Source: an uncultured Rhizobiaceae group bacterium (GTDB lineage: Bacteria; Pseudomonadota; Alphaproteobacteria; Rhizobiales; Rhizobiaceae). Taken from it: a DNA stretch of 64,000 nucleotides. Within the stretch, counting starts at the first letter, position 1. Each line of letters starts with the position of its first letter. Made by a program: the position numbers and the translations under genes. The stretch is from the NCBI GenBank assembly GCA_937930845.1, contig CALHBJ010000005.1, positions 1 through 64,000 of the forward strand, written 5' to 3'. The notes beneath the pieces are model-generated. The model was given only the letters and a program-made list of their open reading frames with translations, had not been told where the DNA came from and did no database searches. Shown in pieces: positions 30,830 to 39,925 of the stretch.

Positions 30830-32683
30830 ATGTTCATGCCCAAGCTTTGGTCTCACCTGACTTTTCGATCCCACCCAATCAGGACAGGCCGGTCCGGCAC
30901 GCCCGATATACCGACCATTGCAACAAACGTTTATCAGTCTGGCCTGCTGGCAGAAAACTCAAACGCCGTTTTCCACGCCTGTTACAGCGCGCTGGACACC
31001 CCTGTTTGCCTGTGCAACGGGCTGGAAATCGTCGCCGTCAATCCCGCTTTGGCGCACTTGCTGAAACGTCCCGCCAGTGAATTGACCGGACGCATGCTGG
31101 ACCGTTTGGGATGGCAATCGCCGCTTGATGAAGAATTATTGGCGAATTCGGTTTTGAAATTCGAATGCCCAATCCTGTGCCCAAACCAGCATGAACCCTA
31201 TACAATACGGGTCGACGGCAGCGCCTGGCCCTATGATTCACGCCTGACCCTGCTTGAGTGGACAGACTGCACGCAAGACATCCAACTCAAGACCAAATTG
31301 GCAAATGCCCGGGATTGCGATGGCACAACAGGGCATTTGTTGCCCCACGCCTTCATGCGCAAGGCCGACCATATTTTTGCCTGTGACAAAGCCAAAAATC
31401 TGCAACAATTGCTGGTGCGGCTGACCATCACCTCCCAGTCCGGCGCGCCGATCACCTTGCCAAGAGAGGAAAGCGACGACCTCATCCTGTCTCTTGGACA
31501 ACATATATCCGATGATTTCGGCGGTTCCACGCTCGTGGCCCGCGAAGACCTGCTGTCAATTCTTCTGCTGTTGCCATTTGACAATTCAACCAATGTCCAG
31601 CGCCACCTTTTGCGACAATTGGAGCGCATCGCCAAACAGCATTGCGATGCCACATCACGGTCGGGCCACGCCCTTAGCTTTCGCGTCTGGGTCGCCCAAT
31701 ATCCAAATCATGGAGCCCGGTTCGAAGGTTTGATGAACGCGCTGAACACGTTGAGCAATACACCAACCGACTTCCTGGACGGATGTGAAAAAAGCGCCGT
31801 TTACTCACCACAGATTGCCGAACAGGCCGAACGGCGCAGGCAACTGGCCCATGACCTTGGACCGGCAATCGCCGCCAATGAGGTCTCCCCGCATTATCAG
31901 CCCATCATTGATTCCCGCACACGGCGCATCAAAGGATTTGAAGCGCTGATCCGCTGGACCCATGCAAAACACGGCTACATTATCCCGCCCGACATTATAT
32001 CGATCGCAATCGAACAGGGTCTGCTTTTCCCATTGACCCAACATATAATGGAACAAGCTGTTGCTCAGATTAAGGACTGGCCCCAGGATGTATCGGTTGC
32101 TGTCAACGTTACCCCATCCCAGTTGACCGGCGAATTGGTGGACATGGTGCGCCAAACCGTCCGCGATGCGCTTATTGATCCTGAACGTCTTGAAATCGAG
32201 GTGACAGAAGACGCCCTGTTCGATGACTTTCATGCATCAGCCCGCATCATCAGCCGATTGCGCGCCATTGGCGTTCGCGTGGCCATGGATGATTTTGGTG
32301 CCGGATACACCTCCATCGGCAATCTTAGAAGGCTGGAATTCAACAAGATCAAGATCGATAAATCCATATCCGACGGATTGCCCGACGATCCACGCGCGGT
32401 GGCAATTGTGCGATGGCTGATGGGTCTGGCCAGTGATCTGGATGTGGCAATTACTGTGGAAGGCATTGAAACCGACCGGCAGCTCAACATTCTGGCCCCC
32501 TTTGATTGCGGCATTCAGGGCTATGTCTTCAGCCGCCCCCTGCCAGCTTCAGAACTGCCCAATCTGCATCAATACATCAATCATTTCCCCCTCGACCAAG
32601 ACAAGCCGGTTGCAGCGGCACACTCCCAAAACGCGAGTTCGGTTGTATCGATTAAGCGTCAAAAGCAGCACAAAGGCAGCTAA
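30830..32683 (+). CDS. c-di-GMP phosphodiesterase (PAS-like, degenerate GGDEF, intact EAL)
   Basis: A protein of about 617 residues. A PAS-like region (roughly 35-145, VNPALAHLLKRPASELTGRM) is followed by a degenerate GGDEF region where the signature is replaced (LVAREDLLSILLLL). The EAL domain (about 335-580) keeps its key residues: FEALIRW, NVTPSQL, EVTED, DDFGAGYTS, IKIDKS, VEGIET. It should hydrolyse c-di-GMP, with the GGDEF part perhaps serving as a regulatory site. No membrane segments. The first ATGs are 30830 and 30836 with no clear ribosome site, so the start is uncertain. Confidence 0.9.
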   Translation: MFMPKLWSHLTFRSHPIRTGRSGTPDIPTIATNVYQSGLLAENSNAVFHACYSALDTPVCLCNGLEIVAVNPALAHLLKRPASELTGRMLDRLGWQSPLDEELLANSVLKFECPILCPNQHEPYTIRVDGSAWPYDSRLTLLEWTDCTQDIQLKTKLANARDCDGTTGHLLPHAFMRKADHIFACDKAKNLQQLLVRLTITSQSGAPITLPREESDDLILSLGQHISDDFGGSTLVAREDLLSILLLLPFDNSTNVQRHLLRQLERIAKQHCDATSRSGHALSFRVWVAQYPNHGARFEGLMNALNTLSNTPTDFLDGCEKSAVYSPQIAEQAERRRQLAHDLGPAIAANEVSPHYQPIIDSRTRRIKGFEALIRWTHAKHGYIIPPDIISIAIEQGLLFPLTQHIMEQAVAQIKDWPQDVSVAVNVTPSQLTGELVDMVRQTVRDALIDPERLEIEVTEDALFDDFHASARIISRLRAIGVRVAMDDFGAGYTSIGNLRRLEFNKIKIDKSISDGLPDDPRAVAIVRWLMGLASDLDVAITVEGIETDRQLNILAPFDCGIQGYVFSRPLPASELPNLHQYINHFPLDQDKPVAAAHSQNASSVVSIKRQKQHKGS

Positions 32684-32730
32684 TTCTGCGTCAAATGACG
32701 TAAAACGGCCTTATCGTTAACTAATCGTTA

Positions 32731-32748
32731 AAGTTGCAATTGCAACTT
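32731..32748. promoter_or_regulatory. Perfect 18-base palindrome before the b561 gene
   Basis: AAGTTGCAATTGCAACTT lies 56 bases before the GTG of the b561 gene. It carries the same GTTGCA/TGCAAC half-sites as two other promoters in this cluster. No regulator gene for it is recognised nearby. Confidence 0.62.
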
Positions 32749-32803
32749 ATGATAGAATTTGAGATATCTGTTGCACGCATACCGTCCAACAGGAGACTGC
32801 CAC

Positions 32804-34579
32804 GTGAGTGATGTACAAATTCAGCCACGAGATATCGCACACCAACCTCTGCAACCCACCTCGCCCGGGGACAGGTCAGACGAGGTGAACCCGGTTGCAC
32901 CCGCAATGCCCGATGTGCCGCGCAGTGATGTGGGCACAATCCTGCTTCACTGGTTTACCGCACTGTCCATGATTGTCAGCCTGTTCACGGGCATCCGAAT
33001 TTCCGCCGAAGGCCAGTTCAACAGCTGGGCCCAGGCACTGGCACCAGTTTTGCCCCAGGGGGAAATGTGGACCTGGCACATCGGAGCGGGCCTGTTTCTT
33101 TTCTTTTCAACGATTGCATATCTCGTCTACCTGCGGACCGCAGTGCTGGGAGACCGCAATGGCAAAAGCCGTCTGCGAACCATCACACCCCCAACCACAA
33201 AACGGTTGAGACTGCGGGCAATCAACGTGGCCCTGCACTGGTTTGCCTATGGTGCCATTGTGGCAATGACGTTGACGGGCATTTTGCTTTATCTGGGATA
33301 TGGCGGGGCCAATGTTCCGGTCCACCGGATCCTGGCTTGGTCGATGCTGTTTTACATATTTGTACACAGCCTTGCTCATTTCCTTTATGGCGGCATCAGC
33401 CAGTTGCTGCGCCTGTTTCGCCCCCTGCTTGGCCCACAGGCGGTCACGCGATTTGCCTGGCCTGCCACACTTTCCCTCACCATCGGTGGCGCAGCCGCGC
33501 TTGCGCTTTATGCCGTGGATTTCAACACCCACCCAGGCGTAACGGTTGCAAAGGTCGCTAACCCTCCCACCCTCGATGGCATTCTTGACGATGAAGTCTG
33601 GTCAGCGACAAAGGCCACCACCGTCAACACCCACCAGGGGGAGAACCTGGCGGGCAATGGCGTATCCCAGGTGTCCATCCGCGCGGTGAGAACCGAGGAC
33701 AAAATCCACTTCGCCTTCCAGTGGCAAGATCCCACACGTTCACTCATGCGCTCACCCACGATTAAAAAATCCGATGGCTGGTATGTCATGTCTACCGGTG
33801 GCGCGACCGCCGACGTGAACGACTACTACGAGGATAAATTTGCCGTACTCCTGTCCCACGGCGCGGGGCTGGGGGGCGGACGCTCCACTTTCCTGGGCAG
33901 TGATCCCCTGCCAAACTATCCAAAATCGCCCCACGGGCGTGGCCTGCATTACACAGATGATGGCCGCATCATGGATCTTTGGCAGTGGAAAGCCAGCCGC
34001 GGCGGGATGATTGGCCATGTGGATGATATGCATTTTGGCCCACCCAAGATGCCAAATGCAAAAGAGGCTGCCGGCAAGGCGCGCTATTCGGCAGGATATT
34101 CAGCCGATCCGGGCAAGAAGATCTACGAGTACAATTACATCATTGATGAAACCAAGGGATATGCCGGTCCCGTTCAACTCAAACGCCTGCCCATTGATCT
34201 GGCATTGATGCGCCAGCAATTGGGGGCAATTCCCGAAACTGCCGATGGTGCCAACACCCAAGGCAGTCAGTGGTGGATGACGCGCGAAGGGTCCATCCCC
34301 TATGACAGTGGCCTCGATCGCCACATACCCGTGGGTACAATCATACCATCCACCTTGAACATCCACACCTATGCAGGTGACCGGGCCGACCTGTCGGGCG
34401 GCGCAAAATGGGCCGATGGCAAGTGGACACTGGAAATCTCCCGCGCCTTAAATACCGGCAGTGCTTTTGACATCGCATTCCAACCTGGAACGCAAATCAA
34501 CATGTGGGTATCGGTGTTTGATCACAATCAGACCCGGCACACACGGCACCAGCGCCCTGTCACCCTCCACATCAAATGA
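32804..34579 (+). CDS. Cytochrome b561 fused to ethylbenzene-dehydrogenase-like haem domain
   Basis: A 591-residue two-part protein. Residues about 45-240 hold a b561-type membrane domain with four or five helices and haem-ligand histidines in LLHWFTALSM, TWHIGAGLF, ALHWFAYG and FVHSLAHFLYG. Residues about 255-590 form a periplasmic EB_dh domain (PPTLDGILDDEVWSATKA, DKIHFAFQWQDPT, WTLEISRAL) that binds haem b in molybdenum dehydrogenases and related proteins. The GTG at 32804 has AGGAGA eight bases upstream. It is followed 35 bases later by a ferredoxin reductase, suggesting electrons pass from NAD(P)H across the membrane. Confidence 0.85.
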   Translation: MSDVQIQPRDIAHQPLQPTSPGDRSDEVNPVAPAMPDVPRSDVGTILLHWFTALSMIVSLFTGIRISAEGQFNSWAQALAPVLPQGEMWTWHIGAGLFLFFSTIAYLVYLRTAVLGDRNGKSRLRTITPPTTKRLRLRAINVALHWFAYGAIVAMTLTGILLYLGYGGANVPVHRILAWSMLFYIFVHSLAHFLYGGISQLLRLFRPLLGPQAVTRFAWPATLSLTIGGAAALALYAVDFNTHPGVTVAKVANPPTLDGILDDEVWSATKATTVNTHQGENLAGNGVSQVSIRAVRTEDKIHFAFQWQDPTRSLMRSPTIKKSDGWYVMSTGGATADVNDYYEDKFAVLLSHGAGLGGGRSTFLGSDPLPNYPKSPHGRGLHYTDDGRIMDLWQWKASRGGMIGHVDDMHFGPPKMPNAKEAAGKARYSAGYSADPGKKIYEYNYIIDETKGYAGPVQLKRLPIDLALMRQQLGAIPETADGANTQGSQWWMTREGSIPYDSGLDRHIPVGTIIPSTLNIHTYAGDRADLSGGAKWADGKWTLEISRALNTGSAFDIAFQPGTQINMWVSVFDHNQTRHTRHQRPVTLHIK

Positions 34580-34614
34580 AGCGAATAATTGGCTAACAGG
34601 AAAGGGTCTTTGTG

Positions 34615-35595
34615 ATGCGTTACACCCTCAACATAAACGGCAAATCCATCTTGGCTGAGCGGGGCGAGACACTGGTCGACGCCGCGCTTATGGGGAAAAT
34701 ACTCATTCCCCATGATTGCGCCACCGGCCATTGCGAAACCTGCCGTGTCAACGTGCCCTACGGATCGGTGGACACAGCAGGCACTGCCTATGGCAACACC
34801 GTGTTGGCCTGCCGGTCACGGGTCGTGGGTGATGCCACCATCACCTTTGAAACAGCCCCGGAGCTGCAAAAAGTTGTCGGCAAGGTCCATTCCATTGCAG
34901 AACTCAGTGACAAAGTGGTGGAAGTATGTGTCCAGATAGCCGCCCCCCTGCACTATCGACCCGGCCAATACGCCAAAGTGCAATTTGCCGGATTTCCGGC
35001 GCGGGAATATTCCTTTGCCGCGAAAATGGACCAGGAAGACAGCGATGAGCTTGTTGTCTTTCAGGTCAAAAAATTGCGCCAAGGGCGTGTATCAACCGCC
35101 CTTGGCGACAGAATAAAAGTGGGGCACCGGGTGCGGCTGCAAGGCCCCTTTGGCAACGCTTTTCTGCGCGATGCTGAAACCGGTCCCCTTGTTCTGGCGT
35201 CATCCGGCACCGGGTTTGCCCCCATCTGGTCGCTCAGCAAAGCCCTGGTGAAAAGCAGACACCGCCGAAACCTCACAATTGTAACCGGCCTCAATTCGCC
35301 GGCCGATATGTATATGTTGCCCGCCTTTCGCTGGCTGGCAGACCATGGTGAGAAAAACGTCACAATTGTCTCGCGCGAAATGGCCAGCGGACTTATCCGC
35401 AAGGGCACGCCGGACCAGCATTTGCCGGATTTGGATCAAACCACCAGCGTTCACGTGGCGGGCAACCCGAACCTTGTGGAACGGGTAAAGCAAAAAGCAC
35501 TGGCGGTGAACGCCCACTGCTATGCTGACCCATTCACACCCAGCCAGAACCGAATGAGCTTGTGGGACCGACTGCCGGTATGGCCGTTCAGCTAA
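34615..35595 (+). CDS. Ferredoxin-NAD(P)H reductase: 2Fe-2S domain plus FAD/NAD domains
   Basis: A 326-residue iron-sulfur flavoprotein. The N-terminal plant-type ferredoxin has CATGHCETC and a later Cys in VLACRSR, giving the four cluster ligands. The flavin part has RPGQYAKVQFAG and EYSFAAKM; the NAD part has VLASSGTGFAPIWSLSKAL and ends near GNPNLVERVKQKAL. It resembles reductases of oxygenases (for example CDP-6-deoxyglucoseen reductase type). It is probably co-transcribed with the b561-EB_dh gene. ATG 34615 follows an alternative GTG at 34612. Confidence 0.9.
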   Translation: MRYTLNINGKSILAERGETLVDAALMGKILIPHDCATGHCETCRVNVPYGSVDTAGTAYGNTVLACRSRVVGDATITFETAPELQKVVGKVHSIAELSDKVVEVCVQIAAPLHYRPGQYAKVQFAGFPAREYSFAAKMDQEDSDELVVFQVKKLRQGRVSTALGDRIKVGHRVRLQGPFGNAFLRDAETGPLVLASSGTGFAPIWSLSKALVKSRHRRNLTIVTGLNSPADMYMLPAFRWLADHGEKNVTIVSREMASGLIRKGTPDQHLPDLDQTTSVHVAGNPNLVERVKQKALAVNAHCYADPFTPSQNRMSLWDRLPVWPFS

Positions 35596-37339
35596 ATTCC
35601 TGTTCCGGCACGGGGTCACGCCCATGCCCGGTCAGTTCAGCTTCTCTTGCAGGCAATCTTGAAACCGGACGGTGAGCAGATTTTAGCCCACCAATGGTAT
35701 GCTCACCTTCCATGATCATTGCTTTCAGGTCACGGTCCAGCCAACGCGCCTCTCCCGTGACACTTTCCATGCGCTGGGAAATTTGGCCCACATGACTTTT
35801 CAGTTGCAGCGTTGTTTCGCCGATCCGGTCCACCGCCCGAAGTGCCTGGGAATTGTCCATGGAAATTTTTGCGCCCGTGCCGCTCAGGCGATGGACTACC
35901 AGCCGTGCCTCATCCACCTCGCCTTCCACCTGGGTGGCCAGTTCAGACACGGATTTGATCGAGCCTTCCAGATCTTCCGACAAGTCAGACAGATTAAACA
36001 ACCGTTGCCGCATGACGGATTGATGTTCGCTCAGGGCCAGGCCAAACGCATGTTGTTGGGTCACAAATTCCTCAACATCAGCAACATTGGCACGCAGCCG
36101 TTCCCGTTCTTTCATCGAACGCTGCAAGACGGTGACGGCCCGGGCAATGTCTCCCACTTCATCCTTGCGCCGCCTGCCTGCCACATGGGCCAGCCAATTG
36201 CCCCGCGCCACAGAACGCACAGCCGCCGTAATTTGCTGAAGCGGCTTCAATACCCGGCGAACTGCCAAAAGAGCAGCCGCAATGGTCAACCCGATGGTCA
36301 GGATACCAAATATCAACAACCAGTGTTCAATAGCGCGTTTCTCTAACTGGATCACATTTTCCAGGGGGTCGGTCAGGTCCGTGAGCAATGATTTACTCTC
36401 TGAAATACAAAGCCGCCAACCATTGTCAAACGGGCGACACACCATCAGGTGTTGCCCATCCTCGGTTTCAACCATGCCATCCAAACCTGTCGTCGAAGCC
36501 ACATAGGCCGCACTTGGCAGGCTGCCGGTTTCAAAGAGAATTTCTTCATCCGACAATATCCGGATTCCAAGCTTCTCCACCCTCGCCAACTGGCTGAAGC
36601 GGGGCAAAATTCCTTCTTCACCCACCTTCTTGTCAGCCGGCTCCCCCGACCTGATTTGAAAATGAGCCACGAGCAATCCCGACACATCGCCGAAATCGTC
36701 GAACACCGGTTGCATGCTGACGACCAGCAGGTCGGTTTTGGCGACATTCATTCCAAGTGCGGAAGCATAGTCCAGGTCGGCTGGAATAAAGTCCGTATAT
36801 CCCACCGGTGCGCGGCGGTCATTATTTGCAACCAGCACCTTGGCCTCGCCAAACAGGCTTCTGGACTTGAAAACACTATCTGCCCGCAACAGATCAAGCC
36901 CTGGAGAATGGGATCCAAGCGGTTTCAAGTCTGCGTCAAAAGCCAGGACAGATGTGAGTGCATCGGATGAATCCACCAGACGCTTCAGCAATAAATCAAT
37001 AGCCACGATATTGCCACGCGAAAGCAAAACCGCTGTTTCATTGCGTTGCGCCAGCGCCGAAATTGCCTGCCGCGTGGCATTGCGCGCCACGCGAAATCCA
37101 TTATTCACCAGCGCCGATTGCAGACGCATTTGATCGGCAACCCGTGAGGCCGCCAGGGCATTGACGCCGTGTATTTGTACATCCGCAGCTTTTTCCAGGC
37201 GCATGGAGGACAAAAAACCAAAGGCCGTCAGGGCCATTGAGATCATGATCCCAACCAAAAGGGTCAAGCGCGCGGTCAGTCCAAACCGTTCGAAAAATGG
37301 GCGGCGCGCCGATTGGGGTGCAGCAATAGTTTCATTCAT
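35588..37339 (-). CDS. HAMP-domain membrane sensor without recognised output domain
   Basis: A 583-residue protein. Membrane segments lie at about 22-44 and 340-360, with a long periplasmic sensor between (cache-like, 45-338). HAMP follows at about 361-413 (LKPLQQITAAVRSVARGNWL), then a helical coiled coil to about 550. There is no kinase, GGDEF, EAL or methyl-accepting signalling signature. It resembles sensors coupled to phosphate-type binding proteins. Its start overlaps the binding-protein gene (ATGA). Output may pass through its coiled coil to a partner such as the EAL protein. Confidence 0.82.
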   Translation of the reverse strand: MNETIAAPQSARRPFFERFGLTARLTLLVGIMISMALTAFGFLSSMRLEKAADVQIHGVNALAASRVADQMRLQSALVNNGFRVARNATRQAISALAQRNETAVLLSRGNIVAIDLLLKRLVDSSDALTSVLAFDADLKPLGSHSPGLDLLRADSVFKSRSLFGEAKVLVANNDRRAPVGYTDFIPADLDYASALGMNVAKTDLLVVSMQPVFDDFGDVSGLLVAHFQIRSGEPADKKVGEEGILPRFSQLARVEKLGIRILSDEEILFETGSLPSAAYVASTTGLDGMVETEDGQHLMVCRPFDNGWRLCISESKSLLTDLTDPLENVIQLEKRAIEHWLLIFGILTIGLTIAAALLAVRRVLKPLQQITAAVRSVARGNWLAHVAGRRRKDEVGDIARAVTVLQRSMKERERLRANVADVEEFVTQQHAFGLALSEHQSVMRQRLFNLSDLSEDLEGSIKSVSELATQVEGEVDEARLVVHRLSGTGAKISMDNSQALRAVDRIGETTLQLKSHVGQISQRMESVTGEARWLDRDLKAMIMEGEHTIGGLKSAHRPVSRLPAREAELTGHGRDPVPEQEFS

Positions 37340-38133
37340 TGGGAGGGAGGTGCGGCAGGCACCGCGCCATGGGCACTCAACAGGGAACGCGCAGCTTTGG
37401 AATGGGTGAATTCGACAAAGGACCGAACGGTTTCCGGGTAAGAAAGTTCACGCCACACATAAGACACGGTCACCGCGCTTGGATATCCAGGGTCGATGGG
37501 ATGCAGGCCACCAATACGAAGCACATTTGTGGAGGAAGACAGAAGCGTCGAATAGGGGCCAAACCCAATGGCGCCCGCCACATCCTTGACGGTTTCCACC
37601 GCATCTTGCGTAGTGACCGCAATCTTGGAACGGGCTGAAAATTCCAGATCATCCCACCCCGGCATGGAAGCACGAAGCACAGCCAGGGACGAATCCGTGT
37701 CTTCGCGGCGAACAACCTTTATGCGCAGATTCGGGCCGCCAACCTGCGACCAGTTTGTAATTCGCCCCTCATAAATCGCCACCAAATTTGCGTGGCTTAT
37801 GTCTTTCAACTCAAGACCGGCATTGGTGTAAATCGCTGTTGGCAGGCGGAAAATCGAACGCGCGACCAGTCCGGTTTCTTCCTCGGCAGGTTTAAGCGGC
37901 CGCGCCACCCGCGCCAGCAAAGCCTTGCCAGAACCAACTGCCGCTATTCCACCGCCGGAGCCGATGCTTGGCGGAACCAGCACCACCCGGTTAGGAAATT
38001 CCGCCGTATAGGCCGCGCTCACCGCACGAACCAATTCCATACCATCGCCCGTACCCACCACTTCAAGCGGTCGGGCATCGGCTGCAAAAGCAGCAAAAGT
38101 CATCACGGCAACTGACGGAACCTTGGCAGACAT
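37336..38133 (-). CDS. PstS-like periplasmic binding protein
   Basis: A 265-residue protein with an N-terminal export signal (cleavage near AFAADA). VGTGDGMELVRAVSAAYTAE, PPSIGSGGGIAAV and ARVARPLKPAEE, then TNWSQVGGPNLRIKVVRRED fit the PstS/phosphate-binding-like superfamily. No ABC transporter genes follow; instead it is fused by ATGA coupling to a membrane HAMP sensor, suggesting it serves ligand sensing. The bound ligand is unknown, and phosphate should not be assumed. Confidence 0.8.
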   Translation of the reverse strand: MSAKVPSVAVMTFAAFAADARPLEVVGTGDGMELVRAVSAAYTAEFPNRVVLVPPSIGSGGGIAAVGSGKALLARVARPLKPAEEETGLVARSIFRLPTAIYTNAGLELKDISHANLVAIYEGRITNWSQVGGPNLRIKVVRREDTDSSLAVLRASMPGWDDLEFSARSKIAVTTQDAVETVKDVAGAIGFGPYSTLLSSSTNVLRIGGLHPIDPGYPSAVTVSYVWRELSYPETVRSFVEFTHSKAARSLLSAHGAVPAAPPSQ

Positions 38134-38150
38134 GGAATAACCTCAATAGA

Positions 38151-38171
38151 TGCAACACAATAAATTGCAAC
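38151..38171. promoter_or_regulatory. TGCAAC repeats before the binding-protein/HAMP operon
   Basis: Two direct TGCAAC units (38151-38156 and 38166-38171) 15 bases apart lie about 20-40 bases upstream of the ATG at 38133. They share the half-site found before the EAL and b561 genes. Confidence 0.5.
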
Positions 38172-38204
38172 CTATGAGGGAAATATGAATCCTCTGTTAA
38201 TAAA

Positions 38205-38579
38205 TCACGCCGGGTCGCGGGAAAGGTTTTCCTGTTCCAGGCGCTCTTCATAGCGGGCCATCAGATCAGCACTGTTTGATCCCAAACGATGCAGCACATC
38301 CCACGAATAAATACCCGTATCATGCATGTCATCGAAGACGATCCGCACGGCATAATTGCCCACCGGTTCGATTTGCATAATCGCCACCTGGCGTTTTCCT
38401 GGAATGGTTTTCTTCTGGCTGGGATCATGCCCCTGAACTTCCGCAGATGGCGATTCCACACGCAGCAATTCGGCACTCATCTCGAACGTGTTCCCGTCAT
38501 CAAACGCGACGGTGAGCAGCCGCTTGTCTTTTGACAATCGTATTTCCTGGGCAACGGGGGACACCATCAGCTTTTCCAA
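38205..38579 (-). CDS. DUF971 (gamma-butyrobetaine hydroxylase N-terminal-like) protein
   Basis: A 124-residue protein. AQEIRLSKDKRLLTVAFDDG and the paired IMQIEPVGNYAVRIVFDDMH followed by DTGIYSWDVLHRLG are typical of DUF971, the domain that precedes the oxygenase in gamma-butyrobetaine hydroxylase and occurs alone in many proteobacteria, often near Fe-S or oxidoreductase genes. The function of stand-alone members is unclear. It is divergent from glycerate kinase. Confidence 0.85.
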   Translation of the reverse strand: MEKLMVSPVAQEIRLSKDKRLLTVAFDDGNTFEMSAELLRVESPSAEVQGHDPSQKKTIPGKRQVAIMQIEPVGNYAVRIVFDDMHDTGIYSWDVLHRLGSNSADLMARYEERLEQENLSRDPA

Positions 38580-38641
38580 CCTGTTTCATATGGGTTACAC
38601 CAGATCAATCGCACCACCACGAATGATCGGCAAGAACAAGA

Positions 38642-39925
38642 ATGAATTTAGGGTCAGAACAGGAAAAACAAATCATCACTCAATTGCAGTCCCTGTTTCA
38701 TCGCGCGGTAGCATCAGTGGACCCGGCCAATTGCTTGCCACCTTTTTTGCCCCCTGTTCCCAAGGGCCGCACCCTTGTTGTCGCTGCTGGCAAAGCCGCT
38801 GCCTCCATGGCAAGGGCGACCGAAAATGCCTGGCCAAACGATGCCCCCCTTTCGGGCATTGCACTGACCCGATATGGCCACGGCATGGCATGTGAGCGTA
38901 TCGAGGTCATCGAAGCCGCCCACCCTGTGCCCGATAATCGCGGCTATGAGGCTGCCCAACGTATTGTGTCGCAAGTTGCCGAACTGGGGCGGGATGATTT
39001 GTTACTGTTTCTCGTTTCCGGCGGTGGGTCAGCGCTGCTCTCCCTGCCAGCGCCTGGAATTTCATTGGAAGAGAAAAAGCAGATAAACCGCGCCTTGCTC
39101 ATGAGCGGCGCGCCAATTGGTGAGATGAATGTGGTGCGCAAACATCTCTCATCCATCAAGGGCGGCAGGTTGGCCAAAATCGCGCAGCCTGCCCAGGTCG
39201 TCACTTTGGGCATTTCCGATGTGCCCTTTGATGATCCAGGCACCATCGCATCCGGACCCACCGTGTCGGACACATCAACCATCAAAGACACGATCAAACT
39301 GCTGAACCAGTATCAAATTGACGTGCCCGACCGCATCGAAGAACACCTCGCTACCCCCGGCGCGGAAACACCAAAGCCTGGTGATCCTGCATTCGCCAAT
39401 ACCGCCTTCCACATGATCGCCAAGCCAGCCGACATGCTGGACACCGTCGTGCGCCACTGTCGCGAATCCGGCCATGATGTGGAAACACTTGGTGCAGACA
39501 TCGAAGGGGAAGCTCGCGAAGTGGCCCGTGCCCATGCGGCATTGGCCCTGAAGCGCCGGACAAACAATCGGCCCGGATATATTCTGTCCGGCGGAGAAAC
39601 AACGGTGACGGTCGATGCGGGCAAACCCACCGGCAAGGGCGGACGCAATGTGGAATATCTCCTCGCGCTGACCATCGCCCTAAACGGCGCTTCAGGAGTT
39701 TATGCGTTGGCGGCAGATACGGATGGCATTGATGGCAGCCAAGACAATGCAGGGGCAATTATCACTCCCGACACATTGGCCCGTGCCCACAAAAAAGGCA
39801 TCGACCCCCAAGCCATGCTTGATGGGCACGATGCCTATAATTTTTTCAAAAGCCTGGGCGATCTCGTAACAACCGGCCCCACCCGGACCAATGTGAACGA
39901 TTTTCGCGCAATCGCGATTACATGA
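38642..39925 (+). CDS. Glycerate 2-kinase (MOFRL family)
   Basis: A 427-residue protein of the GckA/TtuD type. [20 protein letters not shown] is near the N-terminus, then [20 protein letters not shown] (nucleotide-binding) and [20 protein letters not shown]. The C-terminal MOFRL part is [20 protein letters not shown] and [16 protein letters not shown]. It phosphorylates glycerate to 2-phosphoglycerate in serine-cycle, tartrate or glycolate metabolism. It converges on glutaryl-CoA dehydrogenase with an eight-base overlap of ends. Confidence 0.93.
   Translation: MNLGSEQEKQIITQLQSLFHRAVASVDPANCLPPFLPPVPKGRTLVVAAGKAAASMARATENAWPNDAPLSGIALTRYGHGMACERIEVIEAAHPVPDNRGYEAAQRIVSQVAELGRDDLLLFLVSGGGSALLSLPAPGISLEEKKQINRALLMSGAPIGEMNVVRKHLSSIKGGRLAKIAQPAQVVTLGISDVPFDDPGTIASGPTVSDTSTIKDTIKLLNQYQIDVPDRIEEHLATPGAETPKPGDPAFANTAFHMIAKPADMLDTVVRHCRESGHDVETLGADIEGEAREVARAHAALALKRRTNNRPGYILSGGETTVTVDAGKPTGKGGRNVEYLLALTIALNGASGVYALAADTDGIDGSQDNAGAIITPDTLARAHKKGIDPQAMLDGHDAYNFFKSLGDLVTTGPTRTNVNDFRAIAIT

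Noticed and set aside
36449-36970. 173-residue plus-strand frame within the HAMP sensor
   Set aside because: Antisense to a protein with clear membrane and HAMP domains; cysteine/histidine-rich shadow composition.
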